Shown: one piece after another, positions 1 to 10,813 of the stretch
How positions within the stretch are numbered: position 1 is the stretch's first letter
Layout: each line of letters opens with the position of its first letter
DNA from: Evernia prunastri
Taxonomy: Eukaryota > Ascomycota > Lecanoromycetes > Lecanorales > Parmeliaceae
Direction of reading: 5' to 3'
NCBI GenBank assembly: GCA_003184365.1
Contig: NKYR01000222.1
Location: forward strand, 1-32,292
Length of the DNA stretch: 32,292 nucleotides
Notes under the pieces: model-generated
Told to the model about the DNA's origin: nothing
Databases searched by the model: none
The model's input: only the letters and a program-made list of their open reading frames with translations
Program-made: the position numbers and the translations under genes

Positions 1-850
1 AGCCATCCATGATCAATAATCTCCACTTTCCCTGCTGTCCACGGCGAGAAAAGCGCTCAAAATGCTTGATCCACTGCAGTGATATCCAGTCATTATTGAA
101 GCCTGTCTCCGATGTTGTTATAGCGACGTTGGGATCCAAATCGTTGACGAACCAGGGTGCGAGAATATTGGTTCCAGTGACTATCAAGAATGGTGGAATT
201 TCGCCTCCAACACCATTGATGCATTCAATGGCCGATAATAGCTCCCTATTATTTGGACATTTGCTATAAACAACACGTGTAGGATCCACAGCAATGACCC
301 AGTCACTCCGAGCCATACCAATGCGATACCCCGTCTCATCAAAGTTCCAAATATCGTGGGGTTGTATGCCATGCTCTTTCACCTGGTCTCGAAAGCGTGC
401 AAAATGCTCTGCAATAAGGTCTAGATCATGCGCGTTTCTCCGCTCTGCAGCCAGGGGTTTTCTTTTGACTTTGAAGAGATCTGACTGACGGTCTAGCCAT
501 CGTTTAGCCCACATAGGTCCGACAGAAGGAGGTGGATTCGCGGGGTCACAATCTTGACGTAGTAGTCGATCGGCCTCGTTTTTGATGCTGTTTAGACGGG
601 CCGGAGTGCCTGCATTGCTGAGTTTATGATAGTATAGCCTCAGAGCTGCCTCTTGGTCGGCTGTGAGTCGTCTATTGTGAAGTCCTCGTACTGCTGTCTT
701 TGATGGGTTACCCTTGAGACGAGATTTGAGCCGTTCCAATAGCACGTCAAATTGTCGGGCAATTGCGCTACGATTGGGGTTTTCGCTGACGTGATAGGCT
801 TCTATGACATCTTTGATACGTGCCTCGACCGCGTGATATGACATATCCAT
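1..850 (-). CDS. pogo/Fot1-like transposase, N-terminal 283 residues (runs off window)
   Basis: The minus-strand frame is open from the ATG at 850 to the window edge with no stop. It encodes a DNA-binding and DDE transposase of the pogo/Fot1 (Tc1-mariner superfamily) type. Residues about 5-45 look like a psq-type helix-turn-helix. Residues about 65-140 look like a CENP-B-type HTH ending in a WAKRWLDR segment. The catalytic core begins with IWNFDETGYRIG, whose Asp is residue 171. The second catalytic Asp (LLIMDG) is residue 282, two residues from the edge, so the third acidic residue is not visible. No frameshift or stop is seen, so this copy may be intact. The start was chosen as the first ATG upstream of the HTH. 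The family call is firm; activity cannot be judged. Confidence 0.9.
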   Translation of the reverse strand, partial: MDMSYHAVEARIKDVIEAYHVSENPNRSAIARQFDVLLERLKSRLKGNPSKTAVRGLHNRRLTADQEAALRLYYHKLSNAGTPARLNSIKNEADRLLRQDCDPANPPPSVGPMWAKRWLDRQSDLFKVKRKPLAAERRNAHDLDLIAEHFARFRDQVKEHGIQPHDIWNFDETGYRIGMARSDWVIAVDPTRVVYSKCPNNRELLSAIECINGVGGEIPPFLIVTGTNILAPWFVNDLDPNVAITTSETGFNNDWISLQWIKHFERFSRRGQQGKWRLLIMDG

Positions 851-1081
851 TGTGAAGTGGTTGTATGGTGTGGATGTAGGATGATAGGATCACGAGAACG
901 CGTAATTTGGTTCTATGGCTGATTTGGTTCCATGGCCGAGTAGCACTTAGCGATCCCGGAGCTAAGTGTGTGGCACGATTATTAACCGCGGACAATAATA
1001 TACCGATCTCAGTGCTCACGTAGATTTCAGAGTAAGTAATTTGGTCGTATTCTCGTCCTCTCATCTTCTGCATTACTTAGA
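851..1081. other. 5' flank of the pogo-like element, terminal repeat not resolved
   Basis: This stretch lies upstream of the transposase start and should contain the left end of the element. An 8-bp perfect inverted repeat (CACTTAGC at 944-951 and GCTAAGTG at 961-968) could be part of subterminal structure. A short motif, AATTTGGTTC / GATTTGGTTC, occurs twice near 903-930. I cannot fix the terminal inverted repeat because the other end lies outside the window. Confidence 0.35.
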
Positions 1082-1109
1082 TGCTGCTGCTGCTGCTGCT
1101 GCTGCTGCT
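1082..1109. repeat. (TGC)9 trinucleotide microsatellite
   Basis: An uninterrupted run of TGC units of 28 nt, between the transposon flank and the caleosin gene. It is not inside a supported coding region. Confidence 0.95.
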
Positions 1110-1423
1110 ACTGGTATTGCCATCAATCGGAGGACTACGAACTAAGATACTCCTCGATTAGATCCGTAAGCAGGCAGCATGAACAACATTCCATGACGTC
1201 GAACCTGCGGGTACTCGCCCGTACACACGCATCCGCTTCCTACATCCCACCTCCCAAGCTGTCATCAGTGACCTCATTAAGAATTTCATGCAAGTAACTA
1301 CAACACAAATGTCTTCCTCAATCCTGAACAATCTTTCTCTCTCTTCTTCGCCAAACACCGCCCCTCTCTTGCAAACTTGTCGTCACTACGAGCAACCAAT
1401 TGGATAAAGTGAATCTCCCCGTC

Positions 1424-2367
1424 ATGGACGGCATTGAGAGTAGTGACGACTCAACCACCCTTGCTGGGGGTCCGAACGGCTTGACCATCACTCAAAAACC
1501 CTTTAAAACTGCAATCGCCGAGCAACCTGTGACCGAGGAGCGCAAACCTTTTCTTCCACCACCAGCGTCAGTGCTCCAAAACGCTGGCACTGCAAGGGCA
1601 ACCTTGGCGGCTTCCCACGAGAAGCCAAAAGGTACAACAGATGACAACTATGCAGGCACACATCAGGATCAGACGGTAAATTGATCAGCCTTGATGTCCA
1701 ACCGTGAATGATATCTGACAAATCTCAGGTTGTCCAACAGCACGTCGAGTACTGGGACACCGATCATGACGGCATCATTTGGCCGCAAGACACCTACGTA
1801 GGCTGCCGCAAATGGGGCTGGTCTCCACCTCTTGCCGCCCTCGCAACCTTGATCATCAACTTCAATCTCTCATATCCTACCCTTCCGGGCTTTCTACCTG
1901 ACCCATTCTTCCGCATCTACGTCGACAAACTCTACAAGGACAAGCATGGCAGTGACTCTATGACGTACGATAACGAAGGTCGCTTCAAACCCCAAAACTT
2001 TGAAGACATATTTGCCAAGTACGACAAAGGTGACAAGGGAGGCTTGGATATCTGGGACTTTCTTCGGTTCTGGAAAGGGCAAAGGATGGTGTTTGATTTC
2101 TTTGGGTGGAGCGCGACTATGCTTGAGTGTAGGTACTCCGCAATGTCACGGGTACGATCTTGGCTAATCGTGGGTCTAGGGTTGGCAACTTACCTCCTGT
2201 TATGGCCTGAGGATGGCGTGATGCGCAAGGAAGATATTCGTGGGGTCTACGACGGGAGTGTCTTCTACAAGAAAGCGGAGGAGTACGAGCAAAAGAAGAA
2301 GATGCGGCAAGGACAGCGTATACGGACTTCTCCGAAACTCGTCTCCATGGCTCAGAAGGTTCTTTGA
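1424..2367 (+). CDS. caleosin-family protein (probable heme peroxygenase of lipid droplets)
   Basis: Three exons (1424-1675, 1729-2128, 2180-2367) give 279 residues. Intron 1 (53 nt, GTAAAT..CTCAG) is phase 0. Intron 2 (51 nt, GTAGGT..TCTAG) is a multiple of three, so it can be read through, but splicing it restores the conserved Glu-Trp of the family (LEW-LATYLLLWPEDG). Visible caleosin marks are the EF-hand loop DTDHDGIIWP at about 94-103, the two candidate heme histidines His89 (QQH) and His157 (KHGSD), a hydrophobic hairpin at about 119-132, and the proline-knot stretch PTLPGFLPDPFF at about 135-146. The C-terminal RGVYDGSVFY block is also typical. Caleosins bind calcium, sit on lipid droplets and catalyse hydroperoxide-dependent oxygenation; that role is from the family. 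The start ATG at 1424 was chosen because the frame upstream has no other ATG. Confidence 0.9.
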
Positions 2368-3259
2368 TTCAACCCTCGAGGAAACAATGCTCTCGGACGC
2401 GTTGAAGCTCGGCGGAGTACTGCGTCACGAGAATAGACTCGGGTTTGGTATCAAGGAGCTCTGAAGTCGCCGAGGACACAGCCGTGTAGAACGTTTGACT
2501 GAATACCAGCTGACCGGGCACTGCCTGCTGATGTGCTGTGTCTAGTCGGAGGCTCAAAAGCTAGATGAAGAGATGGCGGGGAATCGGATGCAATGCCCTC
2601 TGCTTCCCTGTTTCTTCACTCTTCTCCATCAGATCTCGTCTCAATCAAGCAACAATTGCTCACATATGCGATATACGAATTGTGCAATCAACCTCTTTAT
2701 CAGCCCAGTAGAGGCTGATGTCAAATAAATTCACCCCTTCTGCTTCATGCTTACCAACGGCTACGGCTACAACCTCATTGGCGCACTCCATGACAACTAA
2801 ATGGCCTATCGCTATTCACCGATGTCTCGCGTGGGCTTGTTGGGATGTCGTTTGGTAACTGCGACCCTTCAGCAGCCGTCGGGATGTTTGAATGGTAGCT
2901 AGTACGCCGAGCTGAAGAATCGCTACACTTGTCTCAATAGGCAAGAAGGCTAGACTTCAAGAGAAATTTCAGACTCTACTTTGTCGCACCTTACTGATCG
3001 GAAGTGCAGAGGATGAGATTAAGAGAAGGAACGGTGAGGGTGGGCACAATGGAACCAGCATTCGAGTCGTTGAGCAGCACCTTCCAATAATCGTCCCACC
3101 GTCATTGCGTCTTTACGATGTCCTGACAACTGCTTTCTGGTTTCAACATGCTCTAAAGTATCTCTATACAACCACAACAGCATCGTGTATTGATTATTTA
3201 TATCTTCAGGAGCCCAGAAGACTTTACTATCATTTCATAGGTGATACGGAGCGTACAGG
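2368..3259. other. intergenic, no supported gene
   Basis: About 0.9 kb between the caleosin gene and the next coding region. Only short open frames without recognisable protein character are present, and no repeat was noticed. Confidence 0.6.
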
Positions 3260-4198
3260 ATGTTTGGGATTAAGCGCTGCATCTTGTGGCTTGGCTTGGT
3301 TCTGGTTACCTACATTTCCTACATATGCAAAGCATTACTCCATTTGATCAACATCCTTCACGCGCCCACCGTACCAAAGTTGCCCAATGAGCTTCTTGTC
3401 GAGATACCCGCCTACACAGTGGCAAGTGATGTACCTCTCCGCCTCGAAGAATTCATCGAGTTGGGCAAAAGCCATCGAGAGCGAGGAGTTACGCGAGAGT
3501 CTCCCGCTTTGTCATACCACCTTTTCCACGAAAAGCTACATCCCTCGCAACAGGAGCACTATTTGCACTGGCTCGCCATAAATGGTACTTCTCGCAACTT
3601 CAGAGAATGTGGAAAGGAAGCCTTCTTCTCCGGAAAGATTTTCATTATCTCACCAACCTTGTTGAAGGACCTCCAGGATGGCAGTTGCAAGAACATGTCC
3701 GCTTCCGACAAAGCCGCAATCTTTTCTGACGCCCTGCATGTGATTGTACCCCTGCGTCACGCTTCCGTCCAAACCCAGTTCTCGAAAATGCCAATGTACA
3801 ATGCCTTCAGAAAGGAAAAGAAACAGAAACTAATTCTCAGTATTCAACCTCTTGCCCCTTATAATTTGGTTGGGGATCCGGACCTCTATCCACCGGCTTT
3901 GGAAACCGCTTCGACACCAACGGCTTCACAGCCTATGGCAGACGGTTACGAGCTTTTTCGTGCTCTGCAAATGGGCATTCCCAAAAGGCACCCGGCTCCG
4001 GAAGACTTGTTAGACTTACTTGCAGGTATGCATCTGCAGGTGGGACGGATGAAAGTGGATCTGCTACATCGTGATACGGAAATGTGGAGGCTATATGTCA
4101 TCGACAAACTCGACAATCAGGTCTATTATTATCTCCGGTTTCTAATCCGGATCAGACTAGGGAGTGACGGAAGGTCAAGGGTCTTAGCTTCGGCATAA
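3260..4198 (+). CDS. hypothetical protein with N-terminal membrane segment and F-box-like motif
   Basis: A single uninterrupted frame from a true ATG gives 312 residues. The N-terminus (about residues 5-33) is strongly hydrophobic and could be a signal anchor or transmembrane helix. It is followed by KLPNELLVEI (about 41-50), which resembles the start of a fungal F-box-like helix, then a region containing HWLAINGTSRNFRECGKEAFFS. That second motif resembles a recurrent block in uncharacterised ascomycete proteins, but I cannot name the family with certainty. No catalytic motif is visible. An F-box adaptor role is possible but weak, since a membrane segment directly before an F-box is unusual. 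The true start could also be downstream. Confidence 0.6.
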   Translation: MFGIKRCILWLGLVLVTYISYICKALLHLINILHAPTVPKLPNELLVEIPAYTVASDVPLRLEEFIELGKSHRERGVTRESPALSYHLFHEKLHPSQQEHYLHWLAINGTSRNFRECGKEAFFSGKIFIISPTLLKDLQDGSCKNMSASDKAAIFSDALHVIVPLRHASVQTQFSKMPMYNAFRKEKKQKLILSIQPLAPYNLVGDPDLYPPALETASTPTASQPMADGYELFRALQMGIPKRHPAPEDLLDLLAGMHLQVGRMKVDLLHRDTEMWRLYVIDKLDNQVYYYLRFLIRIRLGSDGRSRVLASA

Positions 4199-5327
4199 GT
4201 TTGGGACCACGTGCGCAGAAGGGAGACATGCTGATGCTGTGGGGGTGGGATGTAAATGCTGCGTGACTCCGCGGGAGAAGTATTGCACGGCAGGGAGCAG
4301 AGGCATGCTCGATGATTTTCCGATCTTCTCATGGCGACACGTCGAGTGAGGCAGCACCTCTATTATTGTAAGCTGACTCTCAGGTCTAACCAAGCCTGGC
4401 AACCCGCTGACTCTAAGAAGAACATCATCATCATCACTACTGTGACTTTCCTTTACGCAAATCTGACGAAGGCTTCGAAGGGCTTTCTTGCGGGTGTACC
4501 GAAGTTGGCGGAGAGTGACCTGCTCATGCCATGAGCTCGTAATTTGTTACAGCACCTCTATGAATTGGTTTCGTTGGCTGAGATTATTACTGTACTTTCA
4601 TTCCCACCGCCTCGTAGATAGCGGCGCCAGAATATCAACATCTTATTTTCTCAAAGATCATCGCATCAAGAATTGTACAGCGAGCCAATGTAAGATTTCA
4701 GTATTTCTGCCCAGCTCTCCGTCCACCTTACTCCACAAACTGGAAGCCAAGGTCCGACCCATAAACACCCTTATCAGTCACGTAACGAGAACAGCGATGC
4801 ACCAGACAAGAGAACAGTTCAGTGTTCTCATACTGTAACAACCACACCTAAAGCCCATCACCAACTCTTCTTCTTCAAAGCTCAGCAACAAGGCATGAGT
4901 CATGGATGAAAAGTAAAAAAAAGGCAAGTCCACAGAAGAAGGTAGGGGAAGGAAGGAGAGAAGTACCATCAAAAATTGCGCGAACGAGGTGCCCGAGGGC
5001 AACTCAATGACTATTGCCGCCGCGATGTGCAATGCAGGCAGGGCTCAAGTCGTGAAAGGAGCGAAAGACCTTTTTGATCGCCCGGCTCCTTACGAGGTAA
5101 GTATGAGGAGAGAAAACAATGTAGAGGGGGGAGGTGGAGGGGGGATTTATGAAGGAGGTTTTGCTTAGCGTGACGCTAAAGGTTCACGGGTGGGACCCGG
5201 CTTTGGTGTTAAAACTACACTTGATCAACATGAGCCTTTTGAGAGCTCTCTGTATTTAGAACATTATATATATGCAACAACCTGCTCCGCATCTACTCCT
5301 ATACCGTACACAGGGGAGACCAACAGG
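4199..5327. other. intergenic, no supported gene
   Basis: About 1.1 kb with only short frames lacking protein-like composition. The last 250 bases contain G-rich patches (5126-5144) and a TATA-like run just before the next gene. Nothing else stands out. Confidence 0.6.
5265..5273 (+). promoter_or_regulatory. TATA-like element upstream of the Methyltransf_16 gene
   Basis: TATATATAT lies about 55 bases before the ATG at 5328, in otherwise mixed sequence. Position and composition fit a core promoter, but the transcription start is unknown. Confidence 0.35.
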
Positions 5328-6459
5328 ATGCTAACCTTCAAGATCCGCACCCCGGAAGTCCCCGCCCCCTCTACGGAAGACATCTACAGCAACGCCGTCG
5401 GTCTCCTCTTCCCCGACAACCTCCGCACCTTCCACGGCGACCCGGGCTCGCACATCACCTACGTATCCAAACGCTTCGGCTACATGCCGCTCCGCCTCGC
5501 CGACCCACGCGACCAGGAGGAGCGCGTGCTCTTCGCGCACCACATCTGGAACGCCGGCATCCAGATGGCCGAATTCATCAGCGACGCCCGCGATCCCACT
5601 GTGAAGCAGAAGGAGGGCGCGGAAAGCGTAGACGGCAGCTGGGACGTGACGGGCCATTCCGTCCTGGAGCTCGGATCCGGTGCGTGGCGAAAGTAGAGAG
5701 ACCTATATGAAAGAGAAAAAAAAAAAAAAAAAAAAAGGGGGCGCAGCGGAGTGCGAACCCCGAGCCAGGCTTATGCAGACGGGTGTTGCAGGTACGGGCC
5801 TGGAAGGCATCGTGAGCCTCCTATCCGGCGCGGCCGAAGTCGTCCTGACCGACTACCCCTCCGGCGCCATCCTCGCCACCGCCCGCGCCAACGCCGACGC
5901 CAACGTGCCGGACCCCGAGCTACGGCGGAACCTCACCGTCCGCGGCCACGAATGGGGCGTGCTGACGGACGACTTCTCCCGGACGCACGGCGGCCACTTC
6001 AGCCGCATCCTCTGCGCCGACTGCCTCTGGCTCGACGCCGAACACTACAGCCTCGCGCGCTCCATGGCGCACTTCCTCTCTTCGCGCTGCGACGACGACG
6101 ACGGCGGCGGCGGGGGCGGTGGCGGCGGGGGCGCGCGCGTGTGGGTGATTGCGGGCTTCCACACGGGGCGGGCGAAGGTCGCGTCCTTTTTCGACGTCGC
6201 GGCGCAAGAGGGGTTGGAGGCGGAGAGGGTGTGGGAGCGGGATGCGGACGGGAATGAGCGGGGTTGGGTGAGGGAGCGGAATGGCGGGGTGGAGGACGCG
6301 GCGGGGAGGAATAGGTGGCTTGTTGTCGCTGTGCTGAGACGGCGGCGGCGGGAGGGGGAGGAGAAGGGGGAGGAGGATAAGAAGGGGGGGGAGGTGGTGG
6401 GGAGGCGGGAACGGTTCGTCGCGTCTATGCTGATGCAGAAGTCGAATCGGCATGTTTAG
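5328..6459 (+). CDS. Methyltransf_16-family SAM-dependent methyltransferase (NNT1/EFM7-like)
   Basis: Two exons (5328-5679, 5792-6459) give 339 residues. The 112-nt intron (GTGCGT..TGCAG) splits the Gly codon of SAM motif I, and splicing yields VLELGSGTGLEG at about 112-123. Other marks are FHGDPGSH (about 35-42), FGYMPLRL, LFAHHIWNAG (about 68-77, the family's conserved WNAG), TDYP at about 137-140 and the post-II block ILCADCLW. Fungal members are often labelled nicotinamide N-methyltransferase; better-studied relatives methylate protein lysines or N-termini. The substrate here is unknown, and the HGDPG-type N-terminus suggests it is not a direct EFM7 orthologue. Oddities are a run of about ten glycines from a (GGC)n tract and a Lys/Glu/Arg-rich C-terminus. 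It is convergent with the EFM4-like gene. Confidence 0.85.
5716..5736 (+). repeat. (A)21 homopolymer inside the methyltransferase intron
   Basis: Twenty-one consecutive A residues lie in the 112-nt intron at 5680-5791. The length is probably polymorphic or imprecisely assembled. It does not affect the coding frame once spliced. Confidence 0.9.
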
Positions 6460-7120
6460 ATATATATATATATGTATATATAATTCAATTGGCGCCGCTT
6501 GGTCAATTTCCACAAACTGTTCGGCTGGATATATGATACCCAACCAACGTGATAGCTGCCTGCACAGGGGCCCATCGTATCCTTTTCTCCCATCTCCCAT
6601 CTCCCAAATCCCACCCATAGTCTTCCTCCAACACATCATCCCACCACCAAGCTCAATCAACCTCCCTCACCACCACTCAGCTACCCGAAGATCCGACCTT
6701 CCTGCACCACCACCCTACACCACCCCTACACCACCGCTTCATCTCCATCCATCCCACAACCACACCGTGGAACATGCTGTCACTGTCAACGGTAAGCTTA
6801 GATACTAGACAGCAGGCAGACACGCAGACAAGAGCGCCAGCTGGGCCTTCTTGGATGGTGGTGCGGTCTCAATGTCGAGGATGATGGGTGGATGCTGCTG
6901 CTGAAGAACCGGTTCAGATTCGCCGTTGCGGAGGCTTTTCTCTGTTGGGGGGAAATGCAATGCCAGCGCTTGGCCCTGCGAGCTGTCGTCCTGACAAAAG
7001 GCAGTCGTTGTTTCACTCTATCGTGAACGCCGACCATCATCGTAGCCTGACCCGTCTCTTCCATCCAGCATCTCGCCCCCCTCCCCCTCAATCCTTATCC
7101 CACACGCACACGCACACCCA
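6460..7120. other. intergenic between convergent methyltransferase genes, with (AT)n repeat
   Basis: About 660 bases separate the two stop codons. An (AT)n microsatellite at 6461-6482 follows the upstream stop directly. The middle is C-rich and pyrimidine-rich (6690-6770). No gene is supported; both 3' UTRs and terminators presumably lie here. Confidence 0.7.
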
Positions 7121-7986
7121 TCACCCCCTCCTCCGAAACACCACACTCTGCACACTCTGCCCCTCTGCCCCCCCGAACCTAAAAACCGGATACTCCACCC
7201 TCCCCACGCGCTCCAACCCCCCTTCCCCCCCGCGCTCAAACCAAACCCCCAACTCCTCCTCCGTCCAATTACAGCTCGTCACAACCAGCACGCCCGTCCC
7301 CCTCCGCACCAACCCCTCCACCCGTGCCGCATACCCCTCGCACCCCCTGCGCCCGTCCCTCGCAGCGCCGGACAGGCTCACGGCGTCGAAGGTCCCCTTG
7401 TCGAGCACGATATCGAACCCGGGCTCCGTCCAGTCCGCCGGCGGGGGCTGCGCGCCGAGGATGTCCCATTGCGCGAACTCTACGCCCCCAGCACCAGCAC
7501 CACCCACCTCGGGACGCAGGCCCTTCTCCGCCGCGATGCCCCGACACAGCTCCACGCTCTGCGCCGAATAGTCCACCCCGAGCATGCGCCCTTCGAAGCC
7601 ACCCTCGTCGCGCAGCAGGAAGAGCATCTCGCCGTTGCCCGTGCCGAGGTCGCAGAACGTGGCGGTTCGTTTGTCGAGGTGCGGGCCTGACGAGGCGGTG
7701 AGGTGGCGGAGGATCTTGCGGGAGGCGCCGGCGTCGTCGAACCAGGTGTGGCCGGTGTGGGAGGGGTGGCTGGCGCGGGTGGCGAGGTCGTGGCTGTAGG
7801 TAAGGTCCCAGCTGTTTGTGGGGGGAGGGTTTGTGTCAGTTTTGGGTGTTTTGGGGAGGGGGGTTGATTTGTTGGGGGGGATGGATTGGGAGATGGAGAG
7901 GGGGGAGGGAGGAGGGAAGGGGATGTTTACTATTCTTTTGTGCCGAGTTCGCTCGGGTCGAGGTGGGTGGGTTTGGGGGAGGTCAT
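7121..7986 (-). CDS. EFM4: EFM4-like protein-lysine N-methyltransferase (eEF1A methyltransferase family)
   Basis: Two exons on the minus strand (7986-7931, 7811-7121) give 248 residues. The 119-nt intron (GTAAAC..AACAG) splits a Tyr codon, and splicing produces SELGTKEYWDLTY (about 12-24), the family's N-terminal signature. WFDDAG follows at about 42-47. SAM motif I is CDLGTGNG (72-79), the motif II acidic residue is in GVDYS (Asp99), and the hallmark LDKGTFDAVSLS is at about 155-166, followed by VTSCNWTEEEL (196-206). In yeast EFM4/See1 methylates a lysine of translation elongation factor eEF1A; the assignment rests on motif match. Length is normal for the family. The start ATG at 7986 follows from the first exon carrying the conserved LGTKEY block. 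The gene is very GC-rich, like its convergent neighbour. Confidence 0.9.
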
Positions 7987-8368
7987 GGCTTCGTGGGGTT
8001 TGGGGTGGTTCAATGTTTTCGGTGGACAGGCGTGGAGAAAACAGAAAAGTTATTCACGGATGCTACCCGGCGCCGGAGGAAATCTGGCAGTCTTTGGCAC
8101 TACTAAGGTGTTGCGTATTTAGATTGGGAGGCAGATATGGGGAATTGGGCCATTGTTGTGGAAAATCGTGACAGTCACAGGCTTAAAGTTTGGCTACTGT
8201 ATTTGGCGTTCGGACCTGGGAGGGTCTCAGCATAAACAATGAGCCTACATTGATTCCAGAGGGTAGAGCCCACACTTGCATGAGTATGATATATGCACGC
8301 AGTCCTGATATGCTGTCTGCTGAAAAATCTATACACATCCCCCAAGGCTCCCAAAAACCCCAAAATCG
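7987..8368. other. intergenic, promoter side of the EFM4-like gene
   Basis: About 380 bases separate the EFM4-like start from the end of the Vid24-like gene, both on the minus strand. Only short frames occur; no clear TATA box or repeat was found. Confidence 0.6.
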
Positions 8369-10366
8369 CTATCGAAATGTATACGCAGGAAACGTCCGCT
8401 TCTCAGGAGTGAGGGACAGATGCTGATAAGGGTTACTGTGCGGATCATAGTACAAACCTTCTACACGCCCGTCCGATCTTTGCAAGGAGACGTAGTAGAA
8501 ACCACTGATGGTCAGAGCGGTGTCAGGGTTGGAGGGGGTGACGAAGCATTTCTCTGCTCCATTACTGTAAGCAAATGGGCAGGACTCTGCATAGGCATGG
8601 TGGGAGCGTACCTTTCCACCTCATCAGGATCCATTTCTCCATTAGCTCCTTCCGCAGCCATTCCTGGCTAACTAAACTCCTCGCCATCGCCCGCTCATCA
8701 GTTAGATCCTTAAAAGGCGGCAGCTTCCGCCAATACATCCCATCGACGCGGGTGTCAGCATCGAAGGTCTTCGTCTCCAAGGTGAATTTATTAAAGTCAA
8801 GGATCTCGCCTTCGAGGTATGTGGTGATGCTTGAAACCTTTGTCGGCGAATTTTTGTCCGGTACATCGAACGCTTCCATGGTACCAGACAAGGTCATGGT
8901 GCTGTAGTCGATGCTGTCAACTGTCACTTTAACATCCCAGCATTCTTCTACGGAATTGAAGGAAGGCTCCGAGGCCGAAGTGGCGAAGTATGGAGCATGG
9001 CGAGGGGGAGAGGTATTTCGAGGTGGATGAGAGCCAAAATGTGGATTTCTGGATCTTGCTCGATATGTAGATGGAGGCATGAGCGGAGTGTACGATGGTA
9101 GTGAGGACGGACTGGCGCCGTGCTGAGTGCCAGAAAGGATAGCGCCAATTTTGAGCCAAGAGCTCTGGGGCGGTGGTGGTACACTCCTAGTGTTCACTAG
9201 AAAGTCTTGAGGGTTTTTCGAGTAGCACTCTTGTGTATCCAACTCCGCGTCTTCTGCACTTTCTAGGCCTTCTTGATCGGTTTCACAAAACCGTAGTCGC
9301 TCAAGGTATTTGATAGCTTCATCGACCGGCCTCCTTTCACTGGGAGGACATGGGGAAGGTGTTTGCCAGTATCTTCGTCTTCTGTTCTCGGTGGGCTGGG
9401 CGAGATTATGCCGCTGCTGTCGTAGTTGCTCCTCCACGTAGGTGCGGTGCTGTTGGTGTTCCGCAATCATGTCCCGATGCTGTTGAATCTCCTGTCGTAC
9501 GGTTGCTTCGCGGTGTAGCTGCCGCCGCTGGCTTTGTGAGAGATTGGAATTGGAGGACTCGGTTGAGCGTGCCGACCCTCCTCGATCTCTCTCGTCACCT
9601 CTCTCCCTGTCCAGTATGTACCTTTGCAGCTCGTTCCTTGACCGGGCTGAGAATTGTGAATTGCGTCTTACGGCTTGTAATAGAGCAGTGGTTCGTAGCG
9701 AGGATTCCGTCACCGTGGGAATTCCACCCGGTTCGCTCTCGATGAAATGTGATCGGTCTGTTTGAGGAGAAACTTGGGTTGCAGACTCGCTCGGAAGATG
9801 GTCTCGCCATTCTAATTGTGTAGCATCCCTCAGGCGTCTCAGTCTCATCCTCTCCCTTAGATGCTCATCCCTCCTCAGTACGTGCTCGTCTAACAGCGCT
9901 GCCGAAGATCGAGACACAACCCGCCCCTCAGGTCTATTCTCTTGCTCGTCATCCGATGTGCCTGGCGCCCAACCATGGTATTCCTGCTGCGATATTCGAT
10001 CCGCATATGTTGAGAGGCTTCCTAACTCTTCCAGTTGCGCGGGAGTGTAAACGCGGGGTTCGGCCATGGTGTTTACCACTCTCCGGATCCGGCGGCGACT
10101 CTCGCCAGAATTATCGCGCGGCCGAGAAGCCTGATCATCTGATAATTCTGTACGCAAAAAGCTAATGTTCGCATCTTCGGCGTCTTGCTCGGCTTGTGTG
10201 ATGAGGGTCGCCGCAAAGTTGGGTACTGGGCTTGCGAGCCTTGCCAGCTGTTGGAGATAGGGAGTCGAAGCTACTGTGTCAGATTGCTGTTCCTGTCAAA
10301 CAAATATCAGTGGAAGTCGTGGGGTGAACGTCGGTGCACGCGGGGTTCTACCGTCGGTTCTGGCAT
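8369..10366 (-). CDS. Vid24/GID4-family substrate receptor of the GID/CTLH E3 ubiquitin ligase
   Basis: Three exons are proposed: 10366-10352, 10292-8612 and 8556-8369, giving 627 residues. Intron 2 (55 nt, 8611-8557) is well supported because splicing joins ILMRWK to AEKCFVTPSNPD and then GFYYVSLQRSDG, the expected Vid24 order. Intron 1 is less certain: the donor could be GTAGAA at 10351 or GTGCAC about 12 bases further on, and an internal ATG at 10067 would give a shorter protein. The first 370 or so residues are low-complexity, rich in Arg, Gln, Glu and Ser, with likely coiled coil at about 255-305. The Vid24 domain (about 380-625) includes TYLEGEIL, DADTRVDGMYWRKL and EGLYYDPHSNPYQ. GID4 proteins bind N-terminal proline degrons on gluconeogenic enzymes; GID10 is a related alternative. 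It ends 382 bases before the EFM4-like gene. Confidence 0.88.
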
Positions 10367-10561
10367 TATGGCGGTAAGTCGCTCAAACTTTGGATGTGGC
10401 TGCAGAGAATGAGAGGTTTTGTAGGCGTAAGAGAATGAGTGTCATCAAATTAGGGGAGGAGAAAATTTGTGATTGGTGTCATCTGAGGACAAAGGGAAGT
10501 GATCACTGCGACTGCGGTCTATTGTCGAGATTGAGGATCAGGAACCGGGAACCCTGAAGCG

Positions 10562-10575
10562 GCGGGGGCGCGGGG
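10562..10575. promoter_or_regulatory. two GCGGGG boxes upstream of the Vid24-like gene (CreA/Mig1-type match)
   Basis: Two GCGGGG hexamers (10562-10567 and 10570-10575) match the SYGGRG consensus of the carbon repressor CreA/Mig1. They sit about 200 bases before the Vid24-like start, in a short G-rich island. The motif is short and GC-rich chance matches are common, so this is only a candidate. Confidence 0.2.
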
Positions 10576-10813
10576 GGTGGCTATGGTGTGCTGACAGCGT
10601 ACTCTACTACCTACCTTAGCCTATTCGAAGTGCCTAAGGTATTCTTCTACACAATGCCTTGGTCATTCCATCATTCTTTCCTTACTTTGACGAGATGGAT
10701 TTGTCTTCCTTTGCATCGGCCTCAATATAAGTGCATCTGTTCACTCACTGACAGATGCTGTCTGTCATGTGAATAAGCTGGACACAAGACCGACGGGCAG
10801 ACAGGCAGTTGCT

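Noticed and set aside
1400..1423. Eight extra N-terminal codons of the caleosin from a TTG
   Set aside because: Only a non-ATG start exists there. The first ATG in frame is at 1424.
5920..6660. Minus-strand frame of 246 residues opposite the Methyltransf_16 gene
   Set aside because: Its composition (runs of Pro, His, Leu, Arg) is that of a GC-rich shadow. The plus strand carries the conserved methyltransferase motifs.
6888..7571. Plus-strand frame of 227 residues across the EFM4-like gene
   Set aside because: Pro/Ser/Thr-rich low-complexity shadow. The minus strand has the LDKGTFDA and SCNWTEEEL signatures.
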